Assembly (NCBI RefSeq): GCF_017868775.1 | Contig: NZ_CP053381.1 | Coordinates: 4,092,001-4,156,000, forward strand | Length of the DNA stretch: 64,000 nucleotides | From: Billgrantia sulfidoxydans | GTDB lineage: Bacteria; Pseudomonadota; Gammaproteobacteria; Pseudomonadales; Halomonadaceae | Direction: 5' to 3' | Part shown: in pieces, positions 35,080-44,240 of the stretch | Layout of the letters: every line of letters begins with the position of its first letter | Position numbering within the stretch: position 1 is the first letter of the stretch | Program-made: the position numbers and the translations under genes | The notes under the pieces: generated by a model | Told to the model about the DNA's origin: nothing | Databases searched by the model: none | The model's input: the letters and a program-made list of their open reading frames with translations, nothing else

Positions 35080-36273
35080 CTACTGGCGTGAGGCGAGCAG
35101 CCGCGGGGTGACGGCCATGGCGACCAGGCTGATCAGCAGGGTCGGCAGGAAGGCCAACGCCACGGTTCCCGAGAGATCGTTGAGCCAGCCGCCGACCACG
35201 GTGATGCCGAATACCAGAAGGTACCCGAAGAACAGCATGCCGGCCATCAGCCGCGGCAGCGCCTCGAGGCGAACCAGCCAGGCCGGCAGCGCCAGCACGA
35301 AGATGAACAGCGCACTGGTGAAGAAGCCGAACACGCCCGCCGCCCACACCACGTGGCCGCCCGGCAGCCACAGCATCAACGGCAGGGCCAGCAGTGCCAG
35401 GGCGGTGATGCCGATCAGCGGCCGGGACCGGCCCATCAGCCGGTCGGCGTAGAAGATCAGCAGCGCCGAGGAGAGCATTTGAGCACCGTTGAGGGCGGTG
35501 AGGCTGGGCGCCAGCAGGTCGAGGCGCGCACTCGCCTCGAGCAGCGGCGGCAGGAAGACGTTGCCGGTGAAGTAGAGCGCCGCCGCCGCACCGAGCAGTG
35601 CCACCAGGCGCCACGTGCGCCCGTCGCGCACGTTGGGCAGGGTCAGGCTGGCGCTACGGGAGCCGTTCGCCATGGCCGGAAGCTGCCGGCAGCCGACGAT
35701 CAGCGCCAGCATCAGCAGCGGCACCGGCGCCACCCACAGGGCGAACGCCCACTGCCAGTGGGCGCCAAGCCAGGCCGCGGCCAGGGGGCCGGTGGCGCCC
35801 GCCGCCAGCAGCTCGCCCACCAGCAGGCCGTTGGTGTACACCGCCGAGGCGCGGCCGATGCGACCGGGCGCCCAGAGCTTGGCGAGTACCGGCATCGCCG
35901 TCTGCATGAAGGCGATGCCCACCCCCATCAGCACGGTGGCCAGCATGAAGGCGGTAAAGCCCTCGGGCAGGCTGCGCAGCGCACTGCCCAGCGCCATGAC
36001 GGCGAGCCCCAGGAGCATGCTGGGCAGCGTACCGACCCGCGCCAGCAGCCAGCCGGCCAGCAGGGCGCCGAAGGCCAGGGTGACCAGCGGCAGGCTGGTG
36101 GCGATCGCCACCTCGCTGCTGGTAAAGCCCAGCACCGCCTTGAGCTGGGGAATCAGCGGCGGCACCACCAGCACCGTGAGGCGCAGGTAGAGCCCCAGGC
36201 ACCACAGCAGGCCGTAGGCCAGCAGGGCCTGGCGCAGCTCGCTCGGCGGCGGGGTGGTGGTGTCCTGGGTCAT
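35080..36273 (-). CDS. MFS transporter (CynX/NimT-like)
   Basis: A 397-residue membrane protein with about 12 hydrophobic segments. ATG 36273 is chosen (MTQDTTTPPPSELRQALLAYG, with GGAGAG upstream). Motifs LGFTSSEVAIATSLPLVTLAFGALLAGWLLARVG and the long basic loop agree with the cyanate/nitroimidazole (CynX/NimT) group. Its place between pcaDC and pcaQ suggests uptake of protocatechuate or another aromatic acid, but the family is broad. Confidence 0.8.
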   Translation of the reverse strand: MTQDTTTPPPSELRQALLAYGLLWCLGLYLRLTVLVVPPLIPQLKAVLGFTSSEVAIATSLPLVTLAFGALLAGWLLARVGTLPSMLLGLAVMALGSALRSLPEGFTAFMLATVLMGVGIAFMQTAMPVLAKLWAPGRIGRASAVYTNGLLVGELLAAGATGPLAAAWLGAHWQWAFALWVAPVPLLMLALIVGCRQLPAMANGSRSASLTLPNVRDGRTWRLVALLGAAAALYFTGNVFLPPLLEASARLDLLAPSLTALNGAQMLSSALLIFYADRLMGRSRPLIGITALALLALPLMLWLPGGHVVWAAGVFGFFTSALFIFVLALPAWLVRLEALPRLMAGMLFFGYLLVFGITVVGGWLNDLSGTVALAFLPTLLISLVAMAVTPRLLASRQ

Positions 36274-36311
36274 GCCCTGCTCTCCTGGTCGCGAATGCCC
36301 TGCCCATAAAG

Positions 36312-36337
36312 CCGAAACCGGCCAAAGGCCGGTTCGG
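36312..36337 (-). terminator. Candidate terminator after pcaDC
   Basis: Arms CCGAAACCGGCC and GGCCGGTTCGG with an AAA loop and one bulged A; the T-run on the minus strand is poor (CTTTATGG). Confidence 0.4.
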
Positions 36338-36399
36338 ATCATGCCATGCGGCACAGCTTATTAGCACTCTAACGAAAGTCTAGGGCGTCTCACGCCGAG

Positions 36400-37599
36400 T
36401 CAATTCAACTCCTCGCCCCAGCCCAGCTCCTTGGCCAACGCAAACGCATGGTTCGCCGCCGGTACGCCGGCGTAGATCGCCACGTGCATCAGTACCTGGC
36501 GCAGCTCCGCTTCGGAGAGGCCGATGCGCTTGGCGGTCTTGAGGTGCAGCACCAGTTCCTCGCGGCCCAGGGCGGCGAGAATGCCGGTGGTGATCAGGCT
36601 GCGCTCGCGGCGGGTGAGGTCGTCGTTGCTCCACAGCTCGCCCCAGGCCAGCCGGGTGATCATCTGCTGGAAGGGGGCGTCGAGGCTGTTGGCGTTCCGG
36701 CTGGCGCGGGCGACGTGCTCCTCGCCGAGCACCTGCTTGCGGGTCTCGAGCCCCTCGGCGTAGCTCACGCCATGCTCGCCGACGTCCTCACGCTCGCTGG
36801 CCATCCACAGTAGCAGCCGCTTGGCCATGGCGGCGGGCGCCTCCACCGAGGGCACGTGGGCGATGCCTTCGAGGATCTCCAGCGGCGCCCCGCCACACTC
36901 GGCGGCCAGGGCCTGCAGGGTCTCCGGCGGGGTGGCCACGTCGGCGCTACCGCCGAGCAGGTGCACGCCGATGCCCGGATGCTCGCCGAGCGGCCCTTTC
37001 AGCTTGCCGCGGAAGTCGGTGCGGCCGAGCATCTCGCATAGGCGGGCGTAGGATTCGTCGTCGCCGCGGCCCATCTGGGTGCACCAGCCGGCCTGGAGTG
37101 CCGGTTCGGCCTCGAAGCAGGCCGGCGCGAACCAGCGCGGCACGATCTCCTCGGCCATGGCCGCCAGGCCTTCCTGACGAATGCGGCCGGCTCGGGTGGT
37201 CCACAGCTCCTGGTTGCCGATCACCGCGCCGGTGTTGGTCAGGGTGACGGAGTAGAGCCGCTCGGCGTGCTCACTGATCAGCTGCTGGCCGACCACGCCG
37301 CCGATGGAGGTGCCGACGAAGTGGAAGCGCGAGGCACCGGCATGCTCGACCAGCGCCAGCGCCTCCCGGGCCAGGGCCGCCGGAGTGATCTCGCCGCCTT
37401 CGGCCGGCCAGGCCTGGCTGGCACCGTGGCCGGGCAGGTCCCAGGTCAGCACGCGGTAGCGTGGCAGCAGCGCCGGCAGCAGCTCGTCCCACACCGCCTG
37501 GCTCATGCCCAGCGGGTGCGCCAGCACCACCAGCGGCAGCGCCTCGGGGCCGAGCAGGCGATAGGCGACGCTGCGGCCGTCGATCTCGATAAATGCCAT
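36400..37599 (-). CDS. pcaL: Fused 3-oxoadipate enol-lactonase / 4-carboxymuconolactone decarboxylase
   Basis: A 399-residue fusion. Residues 1 to about 265 form the alpha/beta-hydrolase PcaD (VVLAHPLGMS, nucleophile Ser98 in GTSIGG, late His in GIAHVPSVEAP). From about residue 272 the PcaC carboxymuconolactone decarboxylase domain follows (GILAALGREELVLHLKTAK, MHVAIYAGVPAANHA). It performs two steps from 4-carboxymuconolactone to 3-oxoadipate. ATG 37599 is chosen over an upstream GTG that would abut the GGGAGAG site. It lies downstream of pcaF. Confidence 0.93.
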   Translation of the reverse strand: MAFIEIDGRSVAYRLLGPEALPLVVLAHPLGMSQAVWDELLPALLPRYRVLTWDLPGHGASQAWPAEGGEITPAALAREALALVEHAGASRFHFVGTSIGGVVGQQLISEHAERLYSVTLTNTGAVIGNQELWTTRAGRIRQEGLAAMAEEIVPRWFAPACFEAEPALQAGWCTQMGRGDDESYARLCEMLGRTDFRGKLKGPLGEHPGIGVHLLGGSADVATPPETLQALAAECGGAPLEILEGIAHVPSVEAPAAMAKRLLLWMASEREDVGEHGVSYAEGLETRKQVLGEEHVARASRNANSLDAPFQQMITRLAWGELWSNDDLTRRERSLITTGILAALGREELVLHLKTAKRIGLSEAELRQVLMHVAIYAGVPAANHAFALAKELGWGEELN

Positions 37600-37689
37600 G
37601 AACACTCTCCCATCCTCAGGCGTCGAATCATGGCTCGGCGCCTGATTGGAAAATAGCGGTAAGACGGAAGACCGGTGCTTCGCACCTGG

Positions 37690-37741
37690 AAGAGGGAAGA
37701 AACCCTGACACTGACCTCTTCTCTCTTCCTTCTTCCCTCTT
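37690..37741. repeat. GA/CT-rich inverted repeat between pcaF and pcaDC
   Basis: AAGAGGGAAGAA and TTCTTCCCTCTT form a perfect 12-base inverted repeat separated by 28 bases, itself largely CT-rich. It lies in the 153-base gap between pcaF and the fusion gene. It may be a mobile intergenic repeat or a processing hairpin. Confidence 0.5.
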
Positions 37742-37752
37742 AGCTCTTATGC

Positions 37753-38955
<1,203 letters not shown>

Positions 38956-38986
38956 ACCTTATCTCCTCTAATTCGCCGTCGCGGCG

Positions 38987-39775
38987 TCACGCACCGGCAT
39001 GGGCGCGGGCGGTCCTGTCTTTGAGTTCGCGCAGGACCTCAAGCTCGCGGGCCGAGGGCTCCGGGGTGCTCTCCAGCGTGTCGGCAAAGCGGATCTCCCA
39101 ACCGGTGGCCTCGATCACGTCCTCGCGGCTCACGCCCGGGTGAAGCGAGACCACCACCAGCTCCTTGGTCTCGGGGTCGGGCTTCATCACGCACAGGTCG
39201 GTGATGACCCGGGTCGGCCCCTTGCCGATGTTGGGCACACCGTCGCGGCCCTTGCCGTCGCGGCCGAAGCCCAGGGTGGTGACGAAATCGACCCGGTCGA
39301 CGAAGGCGCGCTTGGAGTGCTTCAGGGTGATGAAGACCTCACCCGCGTTCGTCGCGATTTCCGGCGCACCGCCGCCGCCCGGCAGTCGCACCTTGGGCTC
39401 GCGGTAGTCGCCGATCAGGGTAGTGTTGAGGTTGCAGTAGCGGTCGATCTGGGCGGTACCGAGGAAGCCCACGTCGATCTTGCCGCCCTGCAGCCAGTAG
39501 CGAAACATCTCCGGCACCGAAACGGTGGTGAGCGCCGTCTCGGCCAGCTCGCCGTCGCCGATGGAGAGCGGCAGCACGTTGGGCTTGGTCTGCAGGGTGC
39601 CGGATTCGTAGATCAGCACCACGTCCGGCGCATGCGTCAGGCGCGCCAGGTTGGCCGCCTCGCTGGGCAGGCCGATGCCGACGAAGCAGGTCATGCCGTT
39701 CTCCAGCGCGCGGGCCGCGGTGACGGTCATCATCTCCGCCGAGGTGTAGTCCAGGCACTTATCGACGGTACTCAT
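38987..39775 (-). CDS. pcaJ: 3-oxoadipate CoA-transferase, beta subunit
   Basis: A 262-residue family I CoA-transferase B subunit, with IGLPSEAANLARLTHAPDVVLIYESGTL including the catalytic glutamate (YESG) and the glycine-rich LPGGGGAPEIA. Its start codon overlaps the pcaI stop, as usual for pcaIJ. The pair moves CoA from succinyl-CoA to 3-oxoadipate. Confidence 0.93.
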   Translation of the reverse strand: MSTVDKCLDYTSAEMMTVTAARALENGMTCFVGIGLPSEAANLARLTHAPDVVLIYESGTLQTKPNVLPLSIGDGELAETALTTVSVPEMFRYWLQGGKIDVGFLGTAQIDRYCNLNTTLIGDYREPKVRLPGGGGAPEIATNAGEVFITLKHSKRAFVDRVDFVTTLGFGRDGKGRDGVPNIGKGPTRVITDLCVMKPDPETKELVVVSLHPGVSREDVIEATGWEIRFADTLESTPEPSARELEVLRELKDRTARAHAGA

Positions 39776-40605
39776 CAGGCGTTCCCCCCTGCGTTCATGA
39801 CGTTCTCTTCGATCCACCGGGTGAAGGTGTCGCGGTCGCGGGCGATGGCGTCCCACTCCTTGTAGAAGGCGTTGTTGCGCGGGTAGTAGCCGTGGGCATA
39901 GGAGGGCAGCGAGCCCTTCTCGGCCACGGCGATGGCGCTGATGGCCCAGCCCGGGATGATGCAGGCGTTGGGGTGGTAGTCGGCCTCGGCGCGCAGGTCG
40001 TCGACGATCTCCTCCACCGTGACGATGCTGCGCTTCGCCGCCAGTACGGCCTCCTTCTGCACGCCGACGATACCCTCCACCAGCACGTTGCCGGCGCGGT
40101 CGGCCTTCTGCGCATGCACGATGGAAACGTCCGGGCGCACCGAGGGCACCGCGGCCAGGCGCTCGCCGGTGAACGGGCACTCGATGAACTTGATCTGGTC
40201 GTTGACGCTGGGCAGCTCGCTGCCCACATAGCCACGCAGCACGGCCAGAGGCAGCCCGGCGGCACCGGCCTCGAAGGCGCAGGCCATGGCGGCGTGGCTG
40301 TGCTCGAGGATCTCGACCTTGTGCGGCCAGCCCTTCTCCACCGCGTCGCGCAGGCGATGCAGCGAGCCCACGCCGGGGTTGCCGCCCCAGGAGAAGATTA
40401 CCTTCCTGGCGCAGCCGGCGCCGATCATCTGGTCGTAGACCAGGTCCGGCGTCATGCGGATCAGGGTCAGGTCACGCTTCTTCTGGCGGATCACCTCGTG
40501 ACCAGCAGCGAAGGGAATCAGGTGGGTAAAGCCCTCCATGGCCACGGTGGCGCCGTCTTCGACGTAGCGGGCCACCGCGTCACGGAGGCTCAGGAATTCG
40601 GCCAT
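39775..40605 (-). CDS. pcaI: 3-oxoadipate CoA-transferase, alpha subunit
   Basis: A 276-residue CoA-transferase A subunit (VAMEGFTHLIPFAAGHEVIRQ, IFSWGGNPGVGSLHRLRDAVE). It is the first gene of the pcaIJF-pcaDC unit; a PcaR-type operator lies 30 bases upstream. Its stop overlaps the pcaJ start. Confidence 0.93.
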   Translation of the reverse strand: MAEFLSLRDAVARYVEDGATVAMEGFTHLIPFAAGHEVIRQKKRDLTLIRMTPDLVYDQMIGAGCARKVIFSWGGNPGVGSLHRLRDAVEKGWPHKVEILEHSHAAMACAFEAGAAGLPLAVLRGYVGSELPSVNDQIKFIECPFTGERLAAVPSVRPDVSIVHAQKADRAGNVLVEGIVGVQKEAVLAAKRSIVTVEEIVDDLRAEADYHPNACIIPGWAISAIAVAEKGSLPSYAHGYYPRNNAFYKEWDAIARDRDTFTRWIEENVMNAGGNA

Positions 40606-40634
40606 GGTGTTCTCCTGGGCGCTCTCGTTAGAAA

Positions 40635-40668
40635 GTTCGAATAGCGAACTTTGTTTTGTGATGCGAAC
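40635..40668. promoter_or_regulatory. PcaR/PcaU-type operator upstream of pcaI
   Basis: A palindrome GTTCGAATAGCGAAC (40635-40649) plus a third half-site ATGCGAAC at 40661-40668. The same palindrome-plus-direct-repeat layout and 19-base period occurs at 41795-41828. It matches the three-repeat operators of the IclR-type regulators PcaU/PcaR. Confidence 0.75.
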
Positions 40669-40710
40669 AAGTTAACGCCAAGCTCATGCCATCGTCAAAT
40701 ACGCTGCCCA

Positions 40711-40743
40711 TGAAAAAGCGAGGGGAGGCCTGGCTTCCCCTCG
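40711..40743 (-). terminator. Terminator after the keto-acid cleavage enzyme
   Basis: Stem CGAGGGGA/TCCCCTCG with further pairing (40719-40743), followed on the minus strand by CTTTTTC. It resembles the hairpin after pcaB (41878-41906). Confidence 0.75.
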
Positions 40744-40777
40744 TTGGGTTCAACGAAACCGATGGATTTTCAGGGCA

Positions 40778-40894
40778 TTATTCGCGCTGCAGCCAGGCCG
40801 CCGCGCGGCGTACTTGCGCCTGGCCGCTACCAAGGTATAAGGCAGGATCCGTCGCCCCAGCTTCCAGGGCCAATGCCGCTATCGTCGTGGAAGG
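40778..40894 (-). pseudogene. Remnant of a second pcaB C-terminus
   Basis: A 38-codon stretch, in the same frame as and directly after the stop of the cleavage enzyme gene, encodes ATDPALYLGSGQAQVRRAAAWL and stops. The intact pcaB at 41939-43264 ends ATDPALYLGSSQAQVHRAMAWLGE. The region has no start codon of its own. It is followed, like pcaB, by a GGGGAGGC-stem terminator. Confidence 0.8.
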
Positions 40895-41725
40895 CTAGGT
40901 GGTAGCCAGGCCGAGGATCTCGCGGGCCTGCTGCCAGGTGGCCACGGGGCGCTCGTACTTCTCGCACAGTTCCACGGCACGCTCGACCAGGGCGGCATTG
41001 GACGGTGCCAAGGTGTCGCGGTCGAGTCGCACGTTGTCTTCGAGGCCGGTGCGGGTGTGGCCACCCGCGGCGATGGACCATTCATTCAGCAGGAGCTGGT
41101 TGGGGCCGATGCCGGCACCGCACCACTGGGCATCAGGGGCCAGGCGCTTCAGGGTCTCGATATAGAAATCGAAGGTTGGCTTGTCCGCCGGCATGGCGTT
41201 CTTGACCCCCATCACGAACTGAACGTAGAGCGGCGCCTTGAGCTTACCCTGTTTTGAAAGATTCACCGCCTGGTGGATGTGCGACAGGTCGAAGGCTTCG
41301 ATTTCGGGCTTGATGGCGTACCTCAGCATCTCGTCGGCCAGCCACTCCACCAACTGCGGCGGGTTCTCGTAGACGCGGTTGGGAAAGTTGTTGGAGCCCA
41401 CCGAGAGACTGGCCATATCCGGCCTGAGCGGCAACATGCCGCCCCGCTCCTGGCCGGCACCGGAGCGCCCACCGGTCGAGAGCTGGATGATCATCCCCGG
41501 GCAGTGCTTTCTGAGCCCTTCCATCAACTGGGCGAACTTTTCGGGGTCCGATGTCGGGCTCTGGTCGTCGTTGCGCACGTGACAGTGGGCGATGGTGGCC
41601 CCGGCTTCAAACGCCGCCTGGGTGCTCTCGACCTGCTCTTCGATGGTAATCGGAACGGCAGGGTTATTCTCCTTGCGCGGCAAGCTGCCGGTGATGGCAA
41701 CACAGATAATGCAGGGATTGGACAT
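40895..41725 (-). CDS. Beta-keto acid cleavage enzyme (BKACE, DUF849)
   Basis: A 276-residue TIM-barrel zinc enzyme: HCHVRNDDQSPTSDPEKF with the metal-binding His pair, LSTGGRSGAGQERGGMLPLRPDMASLSVGS in part and IGPNQLLLNEWSIAAGGHTRTGLEDN. The family condenses a beta-keto acid with acetyl-CoA and cleaves it to acetoacetate and a new acyl-CoA. Between pcaI and pcaB, and under a PcaR-type operator 70 bases upstream, its likely substrate is 3-oxoadipate, giving acetoacetate plus succinyl-CoA. This would be a parallel exit to pcaIJF. The substrate is inferred. Confidence 0.85.
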   Translation of the reverse strand: MSNPCIICVAITGSLPRKENNPAVPITIEEQVESTQAAFEAGATIAHCHVRNDDQSPTSDPEKFAQLMEGLRKHCPGMIIQLSTGGRSGAGQERGGMLPLRPDMASLSVGSNNFPNRVYENPPQLVEWLADEMLRYAIKPEIEAFDLSHIHQAVNLSKQGKLKAPLYVQFVMGVKNAMPADKPTFDFYIETLKRLAPDAQWCGAGIGPNQLLLNEWSIAAGGHTRTGLEDNVRLDRDTLAPSNAALVERAVELCEKYERPVATWQQAREILGLATT

Positions 41726-41794
41726 GACGGCCTCTCGGGGAACCGGAGCGCAACCAGGCGTTGATACGAAGGGGCCTGGAAGGCATTCCATTTA

Positions 41795-41828
41795 GTTCGT
41801 ATAACGAACATAGATTTGCAATACGAAC
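41795..41828. promoter_or_regulatory. PcaR/PcaU-type operator upstream of the cleavage enzyme
   Basis: Palindrome GTTCGTATAACGAAC (41795-41809) and a third half-site ATACGAAC at 41821-41828, with the same spacing as before pcaI. Confidence 0.75.
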
Positions 41829-41877
41829 AATCTAGTCCCATGAACCTCCACCGTCAAATCTGCAAGCGTGTATATAA

Positions 41878-41906
41878 GCAAAGGGGAGGCCAGGCCTCCC
41901 CTTTGC
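41878..41906 (-). terminator. Terminator after pcaB
   Basis: A perfect 13-base stem (GCAAAGGGGAGGC and complement) with a CAG loop; the minus-strand flank is TTATATAC. It lies 33 bases after the pcaB stop. Confidence 0.7.
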
Positions 41907-41938
41907 AGGAATACGAAAAGAAATGCTATCTCAAAGCG

Positions 41939-43264
41939 TTATTCACCCAACCAGGCCATGGCGCGATGCACCTGCGCCTGGCTACTACCAAGGTATAAGG
42001 CCGGGTCCGTTGCCTGGCGCAGGGCTTCCGCTTCAATCCGCCCCCTCACTTCGGCGTGCTCTTCAAGCGCCTCGGCATAGGGAATGCCCTGGTGTCGTGC
42101 CGTTTCGGCGGCTTCGGCGCTGATCCGCTTGGCTGCATCCTGGCCCAGTACCGGCGCCAGCAGGCGTGACACCGGCTCGGCCATGATGCCGCCGCCGGTG
42201 GCCGCCAGGTTGCGCCGCATCGCCTCGGGGTGAACCTCGAGCCCCTCGAGCAGCACGGCGGCCTGCTCCAGTGCCCCCTCCAGCAGCAGCGCACTATCGA
42301 TCAGCGGCGACCATTCGGCGTGCCACTCGCCCAGCCCGCGCTCCAGCGGCTGGGCAACGGCATGGAGCAGCACCGTGGTGTTGCCGTGCACCTGTCGGGC
42401 GGCACCGCGGATCATGGCGCAGCGCACCGGGTTGCGCTTGTGCGGCATGGAGGAGGACTCGCCCATGCCCGGGGCGGATGGCTCGGCCACTTCGCCCACT
42501 TCGGTCTGGGTCAGCAGCGCCACGTCGAGCGCCAGCTTCTCGGCCGCCCCCGCCGCGGCGTCCAACGCCGTACCCAGGGCATGGATCGGCAGGCGGTCGG
42601 TATGCCAGGGCAGTACCGGCGTCGCCAGGCCGAGCTTCTGAGCGATGGCGTCCATAAAGTCGAGGCCCAGCGTGTCCCAGCCGGAGTGCACCCCCACGGC
42701 GCCGCCGAACTGCACCGGCAGCTCGACCTGTGCCAGGCGTCGTCGCGCCTGCTCCAGCCCGATGGCCCAGTGCGCCACCTTGACGCCGAAGGTAGTCGGC
42801 AGCGCCTGCTGCATCAGCGTACGCCCCACCATCACCGTCTGCTCATGGGCCTGCATGAGCGCGAGCGCGGCCGTACGGCAGCGCCCGAGCAGCGCATCCA
42901 GCGCAGCCAGTCGCGGCTGGAGCAGCAGCATCAGCGCCGAGTCGACCACGTCCTGGCTGGTGGCACCCATGTGCCAGTAGCGCTTGAGCGCATCGGGCAG
43001 CGCGGCGCGCCCCTGCTTGACGAAGGGAATCGCCACGTTGCCGCCGCTGGCCACGCCCGCCGCCAGCGCCTCGTGATCGAAGGCATGCGCTTCCAGCACG
43101 CGCCGCATGGCCCCGCTCGTCCCTCCGGGCATGGCGCCTCGCACCTCCTGCACCTCGGCCAGGGCCAGCTCGAAGGCCAGCATGGCCTCGACCAGTGCCG
43201 AAACGTTGCACTGCATTAATGCCGATTGGCTCATGAAGGGGTGCCGCAGGAGGGTGTCAGGCAT
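41939..43264 (-). CDS. pcaB: 3-carboxy-cis,cis-muconate cycloisomerase
   Basis: A 441-residue member of the fumarase/aspartase superfamily starting MPDTLLRHPFMSQSALM at ATG 43264. The superfamily signature GESSSMPHKRNPV is present. It cyclises 3-carboxymuconate to 4-carboxymuconolactone. It is transcribed divergently from pcaR, with a PcaR-type palindrome 62 bases upstream. Confidence 0.93.
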   Translation of the reverse strand: MPDTLLRHPFMSQSALMQCNVSALVEAMLAFELALAEVQEVRGAMPGGTSGAMRRVLEAHAFDHEALAAGVASGGNVAIPFVKQGRAALPDALKRYWHMGATSQDVVDSALMLLLQPRLAALDALLGRCRTAALALMQAHEQTVMVGRTLMQQALPTTFGVKVAHWAIGLEQARRRLAQVELPVQFGGAVGVHSGWDTLGLDFMDAIAQKLGLATPVLPWHTDRLPIHALGTALDAAAGAAEKLALDVALLTQTEVGEVAEPSAPGMGESSSMPHKRNPVRCAMIRGAARQVHGNTTVLLHAVAQPLERGLGEWHAEWSPLIDSALLLEGALEQAAVLLEGLEVHPEAMRRNLAATGGGIMAEPVSRLLAPVLGQDAAKRISAEAAETARHQGIPYAEALEEHAEVRGRIEAEALRQATDPALYLGSSQAQVHRAMAWLGE

Positions 43265-43325
43265 ATCATGCTCTCCCAAGGAATGGCTGACCCATGGCTT
43301 AGGCTTAGCCCATGGTCGTACAGAT

Positions 43326-43340
43326 GTTCGCAATTCGAAC
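43326..43340. promoter_or_regulatory. PcaR-type palindrome between pcaB and pcaR
   Basis: GTTCGCAATTCGAAC, the same GTTCG-N5-CGAAC form as the other two sites. A weaker third half-site (GTCGTAC, 43315-43321) lies to the left at a different distance. The position allows control of both pcaB and pcaR. Confidence 0.7.
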
Positions 43341-43408
43341 ATTATGCTAGATTGAAGGGCTCCCAAAGAGCAAACCATTCAAGACGACGGCACAACGACG
43401 GAACAAAA

Positions 43409-44194
43409 ATGGCATCAGAGGAAGAGGTTCTCAGCCCGGACGACCGGGACTTCGTCACCGCACTGGCCAGTGGCCTGGAAGTGATCCTGGCCTTCGACGA
43501 GACGCACTCGCGCATGACCCTGAGCGAGGTCGCCAGCCGTACCGGCATGAACCGCGCCCGCGCCCGGCGCTTCCTGCTCACGCTGCATGCGTTGGGCTAC
43601 GTGAGGAAGCAGGGCCGCAACTTCGAGCTAGCCCCGCGGGTGCTGCAGCTCGGCTATGCGTTTCTCTCTGCCAACAACTATCGTAGCGTGATCCAGCAGG
43701 TGCTGGAGGACATCACCGCCGAAAGCGGCGAATCCTCCTCCCTCGGCGTGCTCGACGGCGACGAGGTCACCTACGTGGCGCGCTCCTCGGCCCGTCACCG
43801 GCTGATGGCCATCACCCTCTCCGTTGGCACCCGGCTGCCCGCCGCCCACACCTCGATGGGACGTGCGCTGCTGGCCCAGCTTCCCGATGCCGAACTGGAT
43901 GCCTTCCTGGAGCGGGTCACGCTTACGCGCTACACCGACAAGACCGTAACCGACAAGGCCGCACTCAAGAAGCGCATCCTCAAGGTGCGCCAGCAGGGCT
44001 ACGCCATCGCCGACCAGGAGCTCGACTCGGGGCTGCGCTCGCTGGCCGTGCCGGCCTTCGACGCCAACGGCAAGCTGCTCGGCGCCATCAACATCAGCAC
44101 CAACGCCGCCCGGGTCGATCTGGATACCCTGATGAAGGAGTACCTGCCGCTACTGCAGCGCAAGGCCCGCGAAATCCGCGCGACCGTCAGCTGA
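43409..44194 (+). CDS. pcaR: IclR-family regulator of the pca genes
   Basis: A 261-residue IclR protein: N-terminal winged helix (MTLSEVASRTGMNRARARRF) and a C-terminal effector domain with SVGTRLPAAHTSMGRALLA and QELDSGLRSLAVPAFD. ATG 43409 is chosen because family proteins begin shortly before SPDDRDFVTALASGL. PcaR/PcaU proteins sense beta-ketoadipate or protocatechuate. Three operators in the cluster are its expected targets. Confidence 0.9.
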   Translation: MASEEEVLSPDDRDFVTALASGLEVILAFDETHSRMTLSEVASRTGMNRARARRFLLTLHALGYVRKQGRNFELAPRVLQLGYAFLSANNYRSVIQQVLEDITAESGESSSLGVLDGDEVTYVARSSARHRLMAITLSVGTRLPAAHTSMGRALLAQLPDAELDAFLERVTLTRYTDKTVTDKAALKKRILKVRQQGYAIADQELDSGLRSLAVPAFDANGKLLGAINISTNAARVDLDTLMKEYLPLLQRKAREIRATVS

Positions 44195-44240
44195 GGCAAG
44201 GCAGAGCGTCGTCGAACCCACCTCGTGCCGGGAAGCGTGC

